From assembly GCF_950295315.1 (NCBI RefSeq), contig NC_080164.1, positions 15,058,427 through 15,122,426 of the forward strand: 64,000 nucleotides of DNA, in the 5' to 3' direction. Below the pieces are notes generated by a model, which saw only the letters and a list, made by a program, of their open reading frames with translations, was not told the origin of the DNA and did not search any database. Position 1 is the first letter of the stretch. Every line of letters starts with the position of its first letter. Positions 54,508 through 64,000 of the stretch are shown here, piece after piece. Source of the DNA: Erinaceus europaeus (Eukaryota; Chordata; Mammalia; Eulipotyphla; Erinaceidae). A program made the position numbers and the translations under genes.

Positions 54508-54606
54508 TGCCTTACCTTTCTTGACTGCCTTTCTGTGTTGCTGTGTGTGTGTTCCAGGCCATTTGTTTATTGGCCCTACCAATAAGCAGCATTTAGATAA
54601 CTAATC

Positions 54607-54752
54607 AGAGTGGGAGTAGGTAGCATAGATAGCATAATGGTTATGCAAACAAACTCTCAAACCTGAAGCTCCAAAGCTCCAGGCTCAATCCTCTGCACCA
54701 CCATAAGCCAGAGCTAAGCAGTGCTTTGGTTAAAAAAAAAAAAAAAAAAAAA
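54607..54752 (+). mobile_element. SINE-C with long A run
   Basis: GCATAGATAGCATAATGG, CCACCATAAGCCAGAGC and TAAGCAGTGCTTTGG, then an A tract of more than 20 bp. Confidence 0.75.
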
Positions 54753-54797
54753 AGTAGAAAGGGAACTGTAATCAACTCTGATTGAAAACAACAGCAA

Positions 54798-55086
54798 GGG
54801 GGCTGGGCGGTGGTGCCCCAGATTAAGGGTGCCTAGTACAAAGCACAATGACTGCCCTAAGAATCCCAGTTCGAGCCCTTGGCTCCCCACCTGCAGAGGA
54901 GTCGCTTCTCAAGCAGTGAAGCAGGTCTGCAGGTGTCTGTCTTTCTCTCTCCCTCTCTGTCTTCCCCTCCTCTCAAATTTCTCAAGGAGCAGGGGGAATA
55001 TGGCCACCAGGAGCAGTGGATTCCTAGAGCAGGCACCAACCCCATCGATAACCCTGGAAGCAATAAATAAATAAATAAAATAAGAA
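54798..55086 (+). mobile_element. SINE-A (long), internal deletion
   Basis: GGGGGCTGGGCGGTGGTGCC head and long 3' module (CCAGGAGCAGTGGATTCC). The ACAACAATAA-rich segment between them is lost. Confidence 0.85.
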
Positions 55087-55711
55087 ACAAAGAACATATA
55101 CATGAAGGAAAAACAGAATCCACTGAAAAGTGAAATTGGCCTTTTGCATCAGTAAAACCAGATGAGAGCGTCGTGAGGCAATGCAATAAGTAGCCTGCCG
55201 GAAGGGGCAGTGTTTAGGTCACAGAATAAACATAGGCATCCAGGGAGCCACAAGTTTTAAGGACCATTTAGGAATTTGATATTTCAACTTTTGTTTATAC
55301 TGCATTCCTACAACTTGGACCCCAAACAGAGTTGTGTTTAAAACTGGGGATGAGGGCAGGGGTGGCCAGCCTTTCCCACCAAAACAGTGTTAACACTTTT
55401 CACTGGCAGTTTTGTTTCTGAACCAGGAGCAAACCACGGCATCTTAAATACACCCAATTTTAAAATGAATGTATAAAACATTATTAAGCTCTGTACCATA
55501 ACATAACTTTAGAGATCACAGTACCCAGTCTGTAAGAGGCGGCGGTTCCTACTTGAGGGAATAGAGACTTTGCCTAAAACCACACAGCCAGATGTTGAGA
55601 ACAGCTGTCTCTAGGACCTGCTGAAGGATTCTGCCTTTCTAGCACATTGCTTTCACAAAGCACCATTAAAAGGGAAAGTTCCAGGCAAATAAATCCTTTA
55701 AATGTGTAACT

Positions 55712-55880
55712 GGTGTGGCCTGCGAGGTGGTGCCGTGGATGAAGCATTGAACTCTCAAGCATAAGGTCTTGTTCTAGCCTCAGCATTGCACATAACCAGA
55801 TGCTCTGGTTGTTTCTCTCTCTCTCGCTCTCTCCCCTCACTCACTGATATAATAATAAATAAAATAAATCTTCTAAAAAG
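55712..55880 (+). mobile_element. SINE-C
   Basis: GCGAGGTGGTGCCGTGG, GCATTGAACTCTCAAGCATA and AATAAATAAAATAAATCTTC. Confidence 0.75.
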
Positions 55881-56494
55881 TATAACTAACATTTTACTGT
55901 ATCATAAAATTGATTTCTCGAAATTACTTTAGGTACTATGCATTTAATTTCCTCAAGTTAGTAAAACTTAGAACACTACAACGACTCATGTCTAAAAAAA
56001 ACCCGAAAAAAGAAAAAAAGAATCTTCTGAGAAATGTGAATAGAAATTTGCTTGTTCGTTCAGTCCGTTGGTTGGTTAAACTTTTGTTCTAGCAAGACAT
56101 ATTCTAAATATATCTATTATTGATTCTCTCCTAAAATAGTCATTGCACCACCCTATCATTTGTTACCGCTGCTGGCAATTTAAAGATTTTTCTCTCCACT
56201 AGTCTCACAGTTCCACATTCTCTTGTTCTTTCATGGGCCAGTGCTGAGATGAACATATAAACACGCACACCCCTCCCTCAGTTCCTGATGCTGAGAGGTC
56301 TGATTGAGTATAAAGATTGTGTAATAGTGGGTTCTCTCATATAACCAGCCTTTGATCGGTGACACATCAAACAAAGAACAATTGAAATTCTTGGAAATCC
56401 AGAGTAGTCTAGTTTCAGTCTGTAGTTTCACCAGAATTTACCTAAATTTTTTTCTGTTTCTTGTGTGTTTTCCCACCTCTGTCTGTCTGGCTGG

Positions 56495-56690
56495 CTGCCT
56501 CTCTCTCTCTCTCCTCCACCTCTGTCTGTCTCTGTCTCTCTCTCTGTCTCTGTCTTTCTGTCTCTGTGTGTGTGTCAAATTGGGTAGTTTCTATTTTATC
56601 TCTCTCTCTCCCCCTCGCACTGTTTTTCTCTCTGTGTGTGTCAAATTGGATAATTTCTATTTTATCTCTTCTCTATTTTATTTGGGGGTT
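56495..56690. repeat. TC-rich low-complexity tract with internal duplication
   Basis: CT and TCTG repeats. GTGTGTGTCAAATTGGGTAG plus TTTCTATTTTATCTCTC recur about 68 bp apart (56565 and 56633). Confidence 0.85.
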
Positions 56691-56977
56691 ACTGGTTTAC
56701 TGTACAGTTGTTGTCACATACACCACCTCCCTCCAGTGGCTCTTAAATAACTTAAGTCCCCTATTTTAAGTTTTAATTTTGTCTTCCATCTATATTTATG
56801 TCAACATGTGGGTGACAGCCATAGTCAAAACAGTCTCAGCTCCATTAGATACTAGTCCCTAAGCTAAATCTAGTAAGTGCTTTACTTATATGCAGACCAA
56901 GTCAACAAGGGACTGACTAGTTGGAATGAGGGGGTGTAAATAATACAATAGATTTGTGTTTAAAAAAAAAAAGATAA

Positions 56978-57268
56978 GGGAGTCAGGTGGTAGTGCAGCG
57001 GGTTAAGCGCACATGGCACAAAGTGGAAGGACCGGCGTAAAGGTCCCAGTTCCAAGCCCCCGGCTCCCCACCTGCAGGGGAGTCGCTTCACAAGCGGTGA
57101 AGCAGGTCTGCAGGTGTCTGTCTTTCTCTCCCCCTCTCTTTCTTCCCCTCCTCTCTCCATTTCTCTCTGTCCTATCTAACAACGACAACATCAATAACAA
57201 CAATAATAACTATAACAATAAAACAACAAGGGCAACAAAAGTGAATAAGTAAATAAAGTAAAATATTT
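56978..57268 (+). mobile_element. SINE-A (short)
   Basis: GGGAGTCAGGTGGTAGTGCA head, B box changed to GTTCCAAGCCC, and a full ACAACAAGGGCAACAAAAG tail. Confidence 0.88.
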
Positions 57269-57356
57269 TTTAAAATTTAAAAAAAATAAGGAAAATGCAC
57301 AAATGAGCCTAGAAGATCCATGAGTGGTGCGTGAACATGAAAAATACTTAACCATG

Positions 57357-57950
57357 CTGGGGAGACAGCATAGTGGTTATCTAAGTGACTCTCAGGCCTG
57401 TTGTTTTCCACGGGTTATGTTGTTTTCGCCGGGCTGGCTTCACGGGCGGGTAACAGACAACCAGGGACTCATGGTTGAGCTGTAGGCAGTATCTCTTTAT
57501 TCATGCAGGACGCAGCACAATCTAAGATGAGCTAAGTTAAACTCAAAGTACAGTACAGTACAACTCACAATGCTGTCTTTATATATACTTGCCAAGTAGG
57601 GTGGAAACAGGATGTGACATAGAGAGGGTGGAGAGAAAAGTGACTGGCGAAAATCAGAGTGTGACAAAGAGGGGGCAGATTAGGTGAGAATCCTATCACT
57701 GAACCACAAATGCCCTGGAGGGAGGGTGGAACTTGTTAACAGTGGTTATGTAAATAGAATGAAGTGGTTATGTTAATAGAATAGTGTTAAGCAGGGGGGA
57801 TTTAAACCAAATGAAACAGAAGGGGTCTCATGCATACCAACACAGGCCTGAGCCTCTGAGGTCCCAGATTCAATCCCTAGCACCACCATAAGCCAGAGCT
57901 GAGCAGGGCTCTTATTCTCACTCTCTCGCTTTTGTAATAAATACAATTAA
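57357..57950 (+). mobile_element. SINE-C split by a solo LTR
   Basis: Left part CTGGGGAGACAGCATAGTGG to GACTCTCAGGCC; right part GATTCAATCCCTAGCACC and AGCCAGAGCTGAGCAGGGC. The LTR carries a 6-bp duplication between them. Confidence 0.82.
57399..57842 (-). mobile_element. Solo LTR, class II-like
   Basis: 444 bp, TG to CA, flanked by CAGGCC at 57393-57398 and 57843-57848. The reverse strand has TATATATAAAG (57577-57587) and AATAAA (57501-57496), defining U3, R and U5. Same subfamily as the LTR at 44185 in R-U5, with U3 changes near the right end (a duplicated GGTTATGT(A/T)AATAGAAT). Confidence 0.92.
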
Positions 57951-58221
57951 AAATACAAAACAACTTAACCAAGAAGCCAAGGCAATTGGGTGGGGTGAGA
58001 GGTCAGTTGACAGTGGGTGTGATGTGCAGATAACTATAACAGAGAGATACGAAAATATACACACATGACTACAACTGTTTTATAAAGTAAAAAAAAATAG
58101 AATGAAAAATGTTCAACCCCCTTCATTGAGGCAATCAAATTTAAACCGTATCATAAAAAGGATATTCAACCGATAGAGAGGGTGTTGGGTTTGTAACCGT
58201 TACATAAATACCTGGAAAAGT

Positions 58222-58432
58222 GGGGCCAGACGGTCGTGCACCTAGTTGAGCACTCACATTACAGTGCAAAAGGACCCAGGTTCAAGCCCCTTGTGCCCAC
58301 CTGCAGGGGAAAAGCTACACAGGTGGTGAAGCAGGGCTGCAGGTGTCTCTCTGTCTCTCTCCTTCTGTACCTCCCTCATCCCTCTCAGTTTCTGTCTCTA
58401 TCCAATAATAAATATAAAATATTAAAAAATAA
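58222..58432 (+). mobile_element. SINE-B
   Basis: GGGGCCAGACGGTCGTGC, GGTTCAAGCCC and CTATCCAATAATAAATATA. It ends about 100 bp before coding exon 7. Confidence 0.9.
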
Positions 58433-58533
58433 AAATCTGGGGCTCTGAACATCTCACTGATACAGCTGTTGGTTTTGAAATTTACACGCTTAATATCAAG
58501 ACTCTCACAAATCAGAACTTTGATTTCCCACAG

Positions 58534-58674
58534 GTAAAATCATCTCTATCGATACGAGTTCCCTGAGGGCTGCTGGCAGAACTGGCTGGGAAGATTTAGT
58601 GAGGAAGTGCATCTACGCCTTTTTCCAACCTCAGGGCAGGGAGCCGTCTTACGCCAGACAACTCTTTCAAGAAG
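58534..58674 (+). CDS. NCOA1: NCOA1 coding exon 7 (start of PAS-B, residues 270-317)
   Basis: The acceptor is TTTGATTTCCCACAG before 58534 and the donor GTAAAGCTT follows 58674. It opens KIISIDTSSLRAAGRTGWED and continues LVRKCIYAFFQPQGREPSYARQLFQE. This starts PAS-B, the domain that in SRC-1 binds LXXLL-type peptides such as that of STAT6. The first codon of the exon (GT after the acceptor) also looks like a donor, but only the AG|GT AAA ATC junction restores the family reading frame. Codon 317 is split G|... into the next exon outside the window. At 141 nt it is also a frame-preserving cassette. Confidence 0.97.
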
Positions 58675-59835
58675 GTAAAGCTTTCCTCCCGCTCACGGTC
58701 GTTACCTTGCCCCTTGAGGATACTGAATCATGTCTGTTGAACTGACGGCTTGATAAGTATTTTCTCCAAATTACCGTGCAATAATGTTAGGAAAGGAAGA
58801 CATGGGTGAGCAAAGTAACTCACCCGTGGATCCTGAACTTTGGGATGCACATTCTTGAGAACAGGCCATCTGTCACGTGGCAGTCACTCACTCACTCACT
58901 CATTCCTCCATCCATTCATTCAGCGAACGTGTCATAGACACAGCACACTCTGTAAGGTGCCAGGGAAGCAGGGTCTCTGCCCTCAGGCAGCTCAAAATAT
59001 ACCAGGAGAATATATGACAAAGGTATAATTAAAGAAGAAAACAGCCCTGACTTGGAGGCTCAGGGACGGCTTCAGAGGAAGTGATGGTTTGGTCTGGCTT
59101 TTGAAGACTATTCCAGCACAACAGTCATGTCAGAGATGTCTATCATGAAGGTTTCCTTCTCGAATGCCACAGGACCTGTATCCTCCAGCAGATTCAAGTT
59201 TCAGGTAGAAATAGAAATAAATGTCATGTGGATAATAAATAAAACAATCTAATAGTTGCTATGTGATTGTCTATCTAGGAGGCTAAACCAAGGACAGCCC
59301 CACCCTTAAGGACCTTAGTTCTTATACAACAAAGATAAGGAAAATTACCTGAAAATTCAAGGCCAGAAAGTGTACCGAGACTGAGCATTAAGGGATTTTT
59401 ATGTACTCGACTAAAATATTGTCATGTAACTGCCATAGCCTAATGTTCCTTCGCTGGTATAATTTAGTCTATAGTCTCTACATAGTTTCTTTAGAAAGAA
59501 TCTCTCTGTACCCCTGAGAATTAACCAGATGACCTCACTCAGAGGTGAGACTTAAGGACGACAGCAGGGGAAATATGGGGTGAAACTTAGACTGGCTGGG
59601 GTCTCTAAAGGGAGGACACAGTGCAAAGGAGGGAAGGGTGTCAGTGCATGTGACAAACCGGTGGACAATAGTCAGGAAGACTTCAGTGGGAGCTGAGAAT
59701 GGTGTCGGACCTCGCTCTTAGGGAAATAAGAAAGCATCACGTGATAGCAACTGTCTAGGAAATCATTATCTCCCCGAATAGTCATTTGGAAAATAATTTA
59801 ATGTATACTGGTCATAATCACCTATACTTTTCAAA

Positions 59836-59980
59836 GGCTTATTTACGAGAGACGGAGACAAAGACAGACACAACCGTACCAGAGAGTCACCCCGGCTCAT
59901 GCAGCGCACAGGAATTTCAGCTCTGCACTTCATGCTTGCTCAGCCTGCACCCAGCTGCTATGCTACCCCCTGAGATACTG
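59836..59980 (-). mobile_element. SINE-C, diverged
   Basis: GGCTTATTTACGAGAGACG, CTCTGCACTTCATGCTTGC and GCTGCTATGCTACCCCC, inverted. Confidence 0.55.
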
Positions 59981-60179
59981 AAATATTTTTAAATTATTCT
60001 ATCACCCTTCTTAATATAAACATTTTTCCCATAATTCCAAGCTTCCCATGTTTACAGATAGTACTTGCTCATTATATTTTAGGCCAACTGCTTCCAAATA
60101 CGTATGAAGGAAGAAAGCTCCCTCCCTTCTTTCCCTCCCTCCCTTTGTCTCTCTCCCTTTGTCTTTTTTTTTTTTTTTT

Positions 60180-60500
60180 TATATACCTCCAGGGCTATTT
60201 CTGGGGCCATTGCTTACATTAGGAATCCACTGCTCCTGGAGGCTTTCTGCCTTTTGTTGCCCTTGTTGTTTATTGTTGTTGTTATTGCTGTTGTCATTGT
60301 TGGATAGGACAGGGAGAAATGGAGAGAGGAGGGGAAGACAGAGAGGGGGAGAGAAAGACAGACACCTGCAGACCTGCTTCACCACCTGTGCAGCGACTCC
60401 CCTGCAGGTGCGGAGCTGGAGGCTTGAACCGGGATCCTTCCGCCAGTCCCCGCGCTTTGCACCACGTGCACTTAACCCACTGCGCTACCGCCCAGCCCCT
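60180..60500 (-). mobile_element. SINE-A (long)
   Basis: T run, ACCTCCAGGGCTATTTCTGG, CCACTGCTCCTGGAGGC, and the body to GCGCTACCGCCCAGCCCC. TCCCTTTGTCTT and TCCCTTGTCTT flank it. Confidence 0.9.
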
Positions 60501-60648
60501 CCCTTGTCTTCCAAAGTAGTCATCTATATGCATCTCATTGGTCTGCTTACCTCTAGAAAGCCTTCCTTCAGACTAGGCTGAGAGTATTCTCAAAGGCAGT
60601 GTTTTCAGTGGATAGAACCAAGAGTCTGTATATTAGTCAGTTCTTCAG

Positions 60649-60812
60649 GACCTGGGAGGTGGCACAATGAGTAGGGTGCTGACCTCAGAAGCATGAGGTT
60701 CCCAGTTTGATCTCTGGCATCCCATGTGCCAGAGTGATGCTCTGGTGTCTTCTCTGTCTCTCTCTCTCTCCCCACTGTATGCTGTGTTAATACAGTTTTT
60801 GAAATCTTAATT
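60649..60812 (+). mobile_element. SINE-C
   Basis: GGACCTGGGAGGTGGCACAA, GTTTGATCTCTGGCATCCC and GCCAGAGTGATGCTCTGG. Confidence 0.75.
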
Positions 60813-61212
60813 TTGTTAAGTTCCTCAGACCATCCTGAAGTGAGTCAGGTTTGGAAACGGAAACCATCACAATAAACAACTATTGCCACTCTAGTGGATG
60901 CAAGCTTTGCTGCTCCCTTTCCCAAGACCTGACTTCTTTAATAGCGGTTTGAGGCAGAACATGGCTCCACTTACTGCCTAAAGGGTTGAAGTATTTGATA
61001 CTCTTTGATTTTTCTAAAAGTTCAGTCTTCCAAGGTTTCACTTAAAAGATTTTAATTACTAATAATTTGTAAACATTTTCACCAAGGCAAAGCATGTGTA
61101 GATGTTGTCTTACAGTCCAAATGACAAAGTCCCCCATATGTGTGATTGAGCCCCAGATTAAAGCTAGTGTTCGTAAGTCAGTAGAATTCCCCATAAAATT
61201 GACTGATTAAAA

Positions 61213-61418
61213 GGGGCCATGCGGTGGTGCACTTGGTTAAGTGCTCACATTACAGTGCACAAGGACCCAGGTTCGAACCCCTGGTCCCCATCTGCAGGGG
61301 GAAGGCTTCATGAGTGGTGAAGCAGGGCTGCAGATGTCTTTCTCCCTCTCTGTCTCCCCCTCCCCTCTCAATTTCTGTCTGTCTCTATCCAATAATAAAT
61401 TAAGAAAAAAAATTTTTT
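61213..61418 (+). mobile_element. SINE-B with target-site duplication
   Basis: GGGGCCATGCGGTGGTGC and GGTTCGAACCCC. AATTGACTGATTAAA at 61197-61211 repeats at 61419-61433. Confidence 0.93.
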
Positions 61419-61523
61419 AATTGACTGATTAAAGTGTAATAGGTAACTTAAGGAAATAGCCCTACACAATTACAGTTGGAGATTTTAATATCCTTCTTTC
61501 AGTGATGATAAAACAACTAAATA

Positions 61524-61880
61524 GGGGGCCGGGCAGTAGTGCAGCAGGTTAAGCGCACATGGCGCAAAGCACAAGGACCGGCGTAAGGATCCTGATTCGA
61601 GCCCCCGGCTCCCCACCTGCAGGGAGTCGATTCACAAGCAGTGAAGCAGGTCTGCAGGTGTCTTATCTTTCTCTCCCCCGCTCTGTCTTTCCCTCTTTTC
61701 TTGATTTCTCTTAGTCCTATCCAACAACAGCAGCAGCAATGGCAACAATAACTAACAACAAGGGCAACAACAAGGGCAACAAAACGGGAAAAATGGCCTC
61801 CAGGAGCAGTGGATTCCTAGTGCAGACATCAAGCCCCAGCAGTAACCCTGGAGGCAAAATAAATAAAATAATAATTTTTT
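61524..61880 (+). mobile_element. SINE-A (long), full
   Basis: GGGGGCCGGGCAGTAGTGC head, B box changed to GATTCGAGCCC, and the long 3' module CTCCAGGAGCAGTGGATTCC ending AATAAATAAAATAATAATT. Confidence 0.9.
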
Positions 61881-62060
61881 AAAAAATAGAGTATCAGACT
61901 GAGTAATAAAATATCAGAAGACTGAAACTCTGTCCATAACCTTGAATGACTTAATAGAGAACACTGTATTACCTTTAACCAAAGTCTTTTCCGGTGCACG
62001 TGGCTGTAGTCGTCATGATAAGACACATCCTGGGCCACATACAGGCCAATAAATTAATTT

Positions 62061-62094
<34 letters not shown>

Positions 62095-62097
62095 TCT

Positions 62098-62408
62098 TCT
62101 TCCAGGGATAGCTCTGGGGCTTGTGCCTGCACTGTGAATCCACTGCTCCTGGAGGCCATTTCTCTCATTTTTCTTGCCCTTGTTATTGTTGTTGTTATAA
62201 CGTTGTTGTTGGATAGGACAAAGAGAAATCAAGAGAGGGGAGAAAGACAGAAAGGGGGAGATAGAGATAGACACCTGCAGACCTGCTTCACCACTTGTGA
62301 AGTGACTCCCCTGCAGGTGGGGAGCGGGGGGCTCGAACTGGGATCCTTACACCGGTTCTTGCTCTTTGCACCATGTACACTTAACCCGCTGCACTACCGC
62401 CCAACCCA
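62098..62408 (-). mobile_element. SINE-A (long)
   Basis: TTCCAGGGATAGCTCTGGGG, CCACTGCTCCTGGAGGCC and CTGCACTACCGCCCAACCC; a (TC)n run precedes it. Confidence 0.88.
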
Positions 62409-62473
62409 CGATTTAAATTTTTAAATAACATTGTCTGACCACAATGGGGAGAAAATTAGAAATTAAAAAAAAA

Positions 62474-62660
62474 TAGGGCCAGGTGGTGGTGTGCCTAGTT
62501 GAACCTACATGTTAAAATGTGCAAGGACCCAGGTTCAACCCCCCGTCCCCACCTGCAGCAGGGAAGGCTTCATGAGTGGTGAAGCAGGGCTGCAGGTACC
62601 TCTGTCTCCTCTTTCTTCTCCTTTCTCGGTTTCTCTCTGTTTCTGTCAAATTAATCAGCT
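62474..62660 (+). mobile_element. SINE-B
   Basis: AGGGCCAGGTGGTGGTGTGC, GGTTCAACCCCC and TTTCTGTCAAATTAATCAGC. Confidence 0.85.
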
Positions 62661-62884
62661 TAATTAAAGGGAGAGGGATTGAATAGAGGGGCTCTGGGGC
62701 CTTCGTGCCCTGGTGGGAAAGGACCTAGACTGGGGAGAGAACATCTTGCAGACACCTATTACAGAGAGATGAGAGGCTAACCTGCGCGTCAGCAACTAGC
62801 AACTGGGTTGAAAACCATTAACCTAGGAGGGATTTTGTCTTGGGATAAAGGAACATACCTTTAAATAAAGCACTTAGAAAAGCA

Positions 62885-63085
62885 TGGGGCCAGCCAGTGG
62901 TGCACCTGGTTAAGTGTGCATATACCATGCACGGGGACCTGGGTTCATGTCCTGGTCCCCATCTGCCAGGGGAAGCTTCCCAAGGAGTGAAGCAGTGCTG
63001 CAGGTATCTTTCTGCCTTTCTGAGTCTCTCTCTATCCTTCTTCCCTCTCAGTTTCTCTCTGTCATATCAAATCAAATAAAGTGAA
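62885..63085 (+). mobile_element. SINE-B
   Basis: GGGGCCAGCCAGTGGTGC, a B box decayed to GGTTCATGTCC, and CATATCAAATCAAATAAAG. Confidence 0.85.
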
Positions 63086-63111
63086 AAAAAAAAACAAACT
63101 TTAAGGACGTA

Positions 63112-63258
63112 ACTGAGGAAATAGCTCTAGCTGGTAGCGCGCAGGGCTTGTATGCCTGAGTCTCCCCGTTCAGTCTGTGGCACCACATGGACTGGAGTGC
63201 TGCTCTGGGGTCTTTTTTCTCTCAGTGTCATTGAAATAGATAAAAAATAAAATATTTT
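63112..63258 (+). mobile_element. SINE-C
   Basis: ACTGAGGAAATAGCTCTAGC, CCGTTCAGTCTGTGGCACC and GACTGGAGTGCTGCTCTGG. Confidence 0.62.
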
Positions 63259-63379
63259 GAATTGCAGAATAGTGAAAATAAAGCATTCAAACTTTACAAA
63301 GTAAAAAAAAAATAGTAATTTACCTTTCATTTACACATGCAACAAAACAATCTAGAGGGAAAGGTAAAGAAATAGGAGT

Positions 63380-63543
63380 CTGAGTGTGATCTAACTCGCC
63401 CCCCCTCTTAGTTACTTGTTAATGTCCCCTCCCCCCTGAGTGTGATCTAACTCGCCCCCTCTTAGTTATTTGTTAATTTCCCCTCCCCCCTGAGTGTGAT
63501 CTAACTCGCTCCCCTCTTAGTTATTTGTTAATGTCCCCTCCCC
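63380..63543. repeat. 54-56-bp tandem repeat, three units
   Basis: Units start at 63380, 63436 and 63490 with CTGAGTGTGATCTAACTCGC, then CTCTTAGTTA(C/T)TTGTTAAT and a C-rich end. Confidence 0.95.
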
Positions 63544-63556
63544 TCCACTTTTTTTT

Positions 63557-63834
63557 AATAGTTTTATTTTATTTATTTATTCCCTTTTGTTGCCCTTGTT
63601 GTTTTATTGTTGTAGTTATTATTGTCATCGTTGTTGGATAGGACAGAGAGAAACGGAGAGAGGAGGGGAAGACAGAGAGGGGGAGAGAAAGATAGACACC
63701 TGCAGACCTGCTTCACCACCTGTGAAGCGACTCCCCTGCAGGTGGGGAGCCGGGGTTCGAACCGGGATCCTTATGCCGGTCCTTGTGCTTTGCGCCACCT
63801 GCGCTTAACCCGCTGCGCTACAGCCCTGACTCCC
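63557..63834 (-). mobile_element. SINE-A (short) with target-site duplication
   Basis: Complete, near-consensus inverted copy. CCCTCCACTTTTTTT at 63541-63555 repeats at 63835-63849. The target is the end of the third tandem unit. Confidence 0.93.
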
Positions 63835-64000
63835 CCCTCCACTTTTTTTTTTGTTTTACAATTCAAAGTTCCTCAATAGAAATAATTGCATTTTTATCTC
63901 AAATTTATCCCGCATTCATATCACTGATTCTAGAATTTTGGAGAGCCTGGATAATTTGCCAAATAGTTTTCATGGACTAGGTACATCTTTTTCTAAAGTT

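Larger units (their letters stand above)
50134..58533 (+). other. NCOA1 intron between coding exons 6 and 7
   Basis: 8,400 bp, with an L1/retroposon/SINE nest at its left and many SINEs plus a solo LTR to the right. Unlabelled stretches without recognisable content: 52975-53320, 54100-54395, 55090-55710, 55885-56490, 56760-56975 and 57960-58220. Confidence 0.9.
8666..64000 (+). other. NCOA1: NCOA1 gene, 5' part (partial at the right edge)
   Basis: Gene-level entry. Seven coding exons and one probable 5' UTR exon join in phase to encode the N-terminal 316 residues of nuclear receptor coactivator 1 (SRC-1), a nuclear p160 coactivator that bridges ligand-bound nuclear receptors to histone acetyltransferases. 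Joined coding lengths are 89, 167, 98, 178, 180, 96 and 141 nt (949 nt, ending one base into codon 317). No stop codon interrupts the joined frame and every junction is AG/GT, so this is the functional locus and not a processed copy. The later exons (rest of PAS-B, the central receptor-interaction motifs, activation domains) lie beyond the window. No CpG-rich promoter was recognised upstream. Confidence 0.97.
58675..64000 (+). other. NCOA1 intron after coding exon 7 (incomplete)
   Basis: At least 5,326 bp, running off the window. 58675-59835 is unique-looking, with a short TCAC-rich run near 58885; 60830-61195 and 62660-62885 are also unlabelled. The rest is SINEs and a three-unit tandem repeat at 63380. 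Confidence 0.9.

Overview
This is vertebrate nuclear DNA, almost certainly from a placental mammal. The only protein-coding gene I can support is the 5' part of NCOA1 (steroid receptor coactivator 1, SRC-1) on the + strand. Seven coding exons with consensus AG/GT borders and compatible phases encode the first 316 residues: an N-terminal segment, the bHLH region, PAS-A and the start of PAS-B. A non-coding 5' exon at 8666-8825 very probably belongs to the same gene. The promoter and any further first exon are not recognisable here, and the gene runs off the right edge. Exons make up under 2% of the window.

The rest is intron and upstream sequence heavily colonised by tRNA-derived SINEs whose long, (CTT/TCT)-rich, AATAAA-tailed structure I associate with hedgehogs (Erinaceidae, ERI-type SINEs), so an Erinaceus-like genome is the best guess. 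I use working names. SINE-A has an A box like TAGCGCAGCGG, a B box GGTTCGAGCCC, a TCTCTCC-rich middle and an ACAACAATAAAA...AATAAATAAA tail. It comes short (about 260-280 bp) and long (about 330 bp, with an extra 3' module reading CTCCAGGAGCAGTGGATTC). SINE-B (about 200 bp) starts GGGGCCAGGCGGTGGC and ends TCTCTATCCAATAAATAAA. SINE-C is an older, shorter, more diverged group with GGTTCAATCC and CAGAGCTGAGCAGTGCTCTGG motifs. 'Retroposon H' is a longer A-tailed, LINE-mobilised family (GAAGCAATTACAGAAGCCAGACC...TTTATAAATAAA) that I cannot name.

Layout: 1-8665 is upstream sequence with SINEs and ancient L1; 8666-8825 is the 5' UTR exon, followed at once by a (CCTTCT)20 tract; 20002-20106 carries the start codon; a 56-bp minisatellite lies at 25074-25551; exons follow at 27694, 33585, 46668, 47686, 50038 and 58534. 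A defective class II-like endogenous retrovirus sits in reverse orientation at 42162-44633, with solo LTRs of related type at 14946 and 57399.

The most unusual item is at 23752-23825: a 40-bp reverse-strand insertion matching the 5' half of tRNA-Ile(UAU), cut inside the anticodon loop, without an A tail and flanked by a perfect 17-bp target-site duplication. Other structures worth a second look are a three-level nest (SINE in retroposon H in L1), an apparent twin-priming inversion, a mariner-like palindromic MITE, and an upstream ORF that spans the junction between the UTR exon and the start exon.
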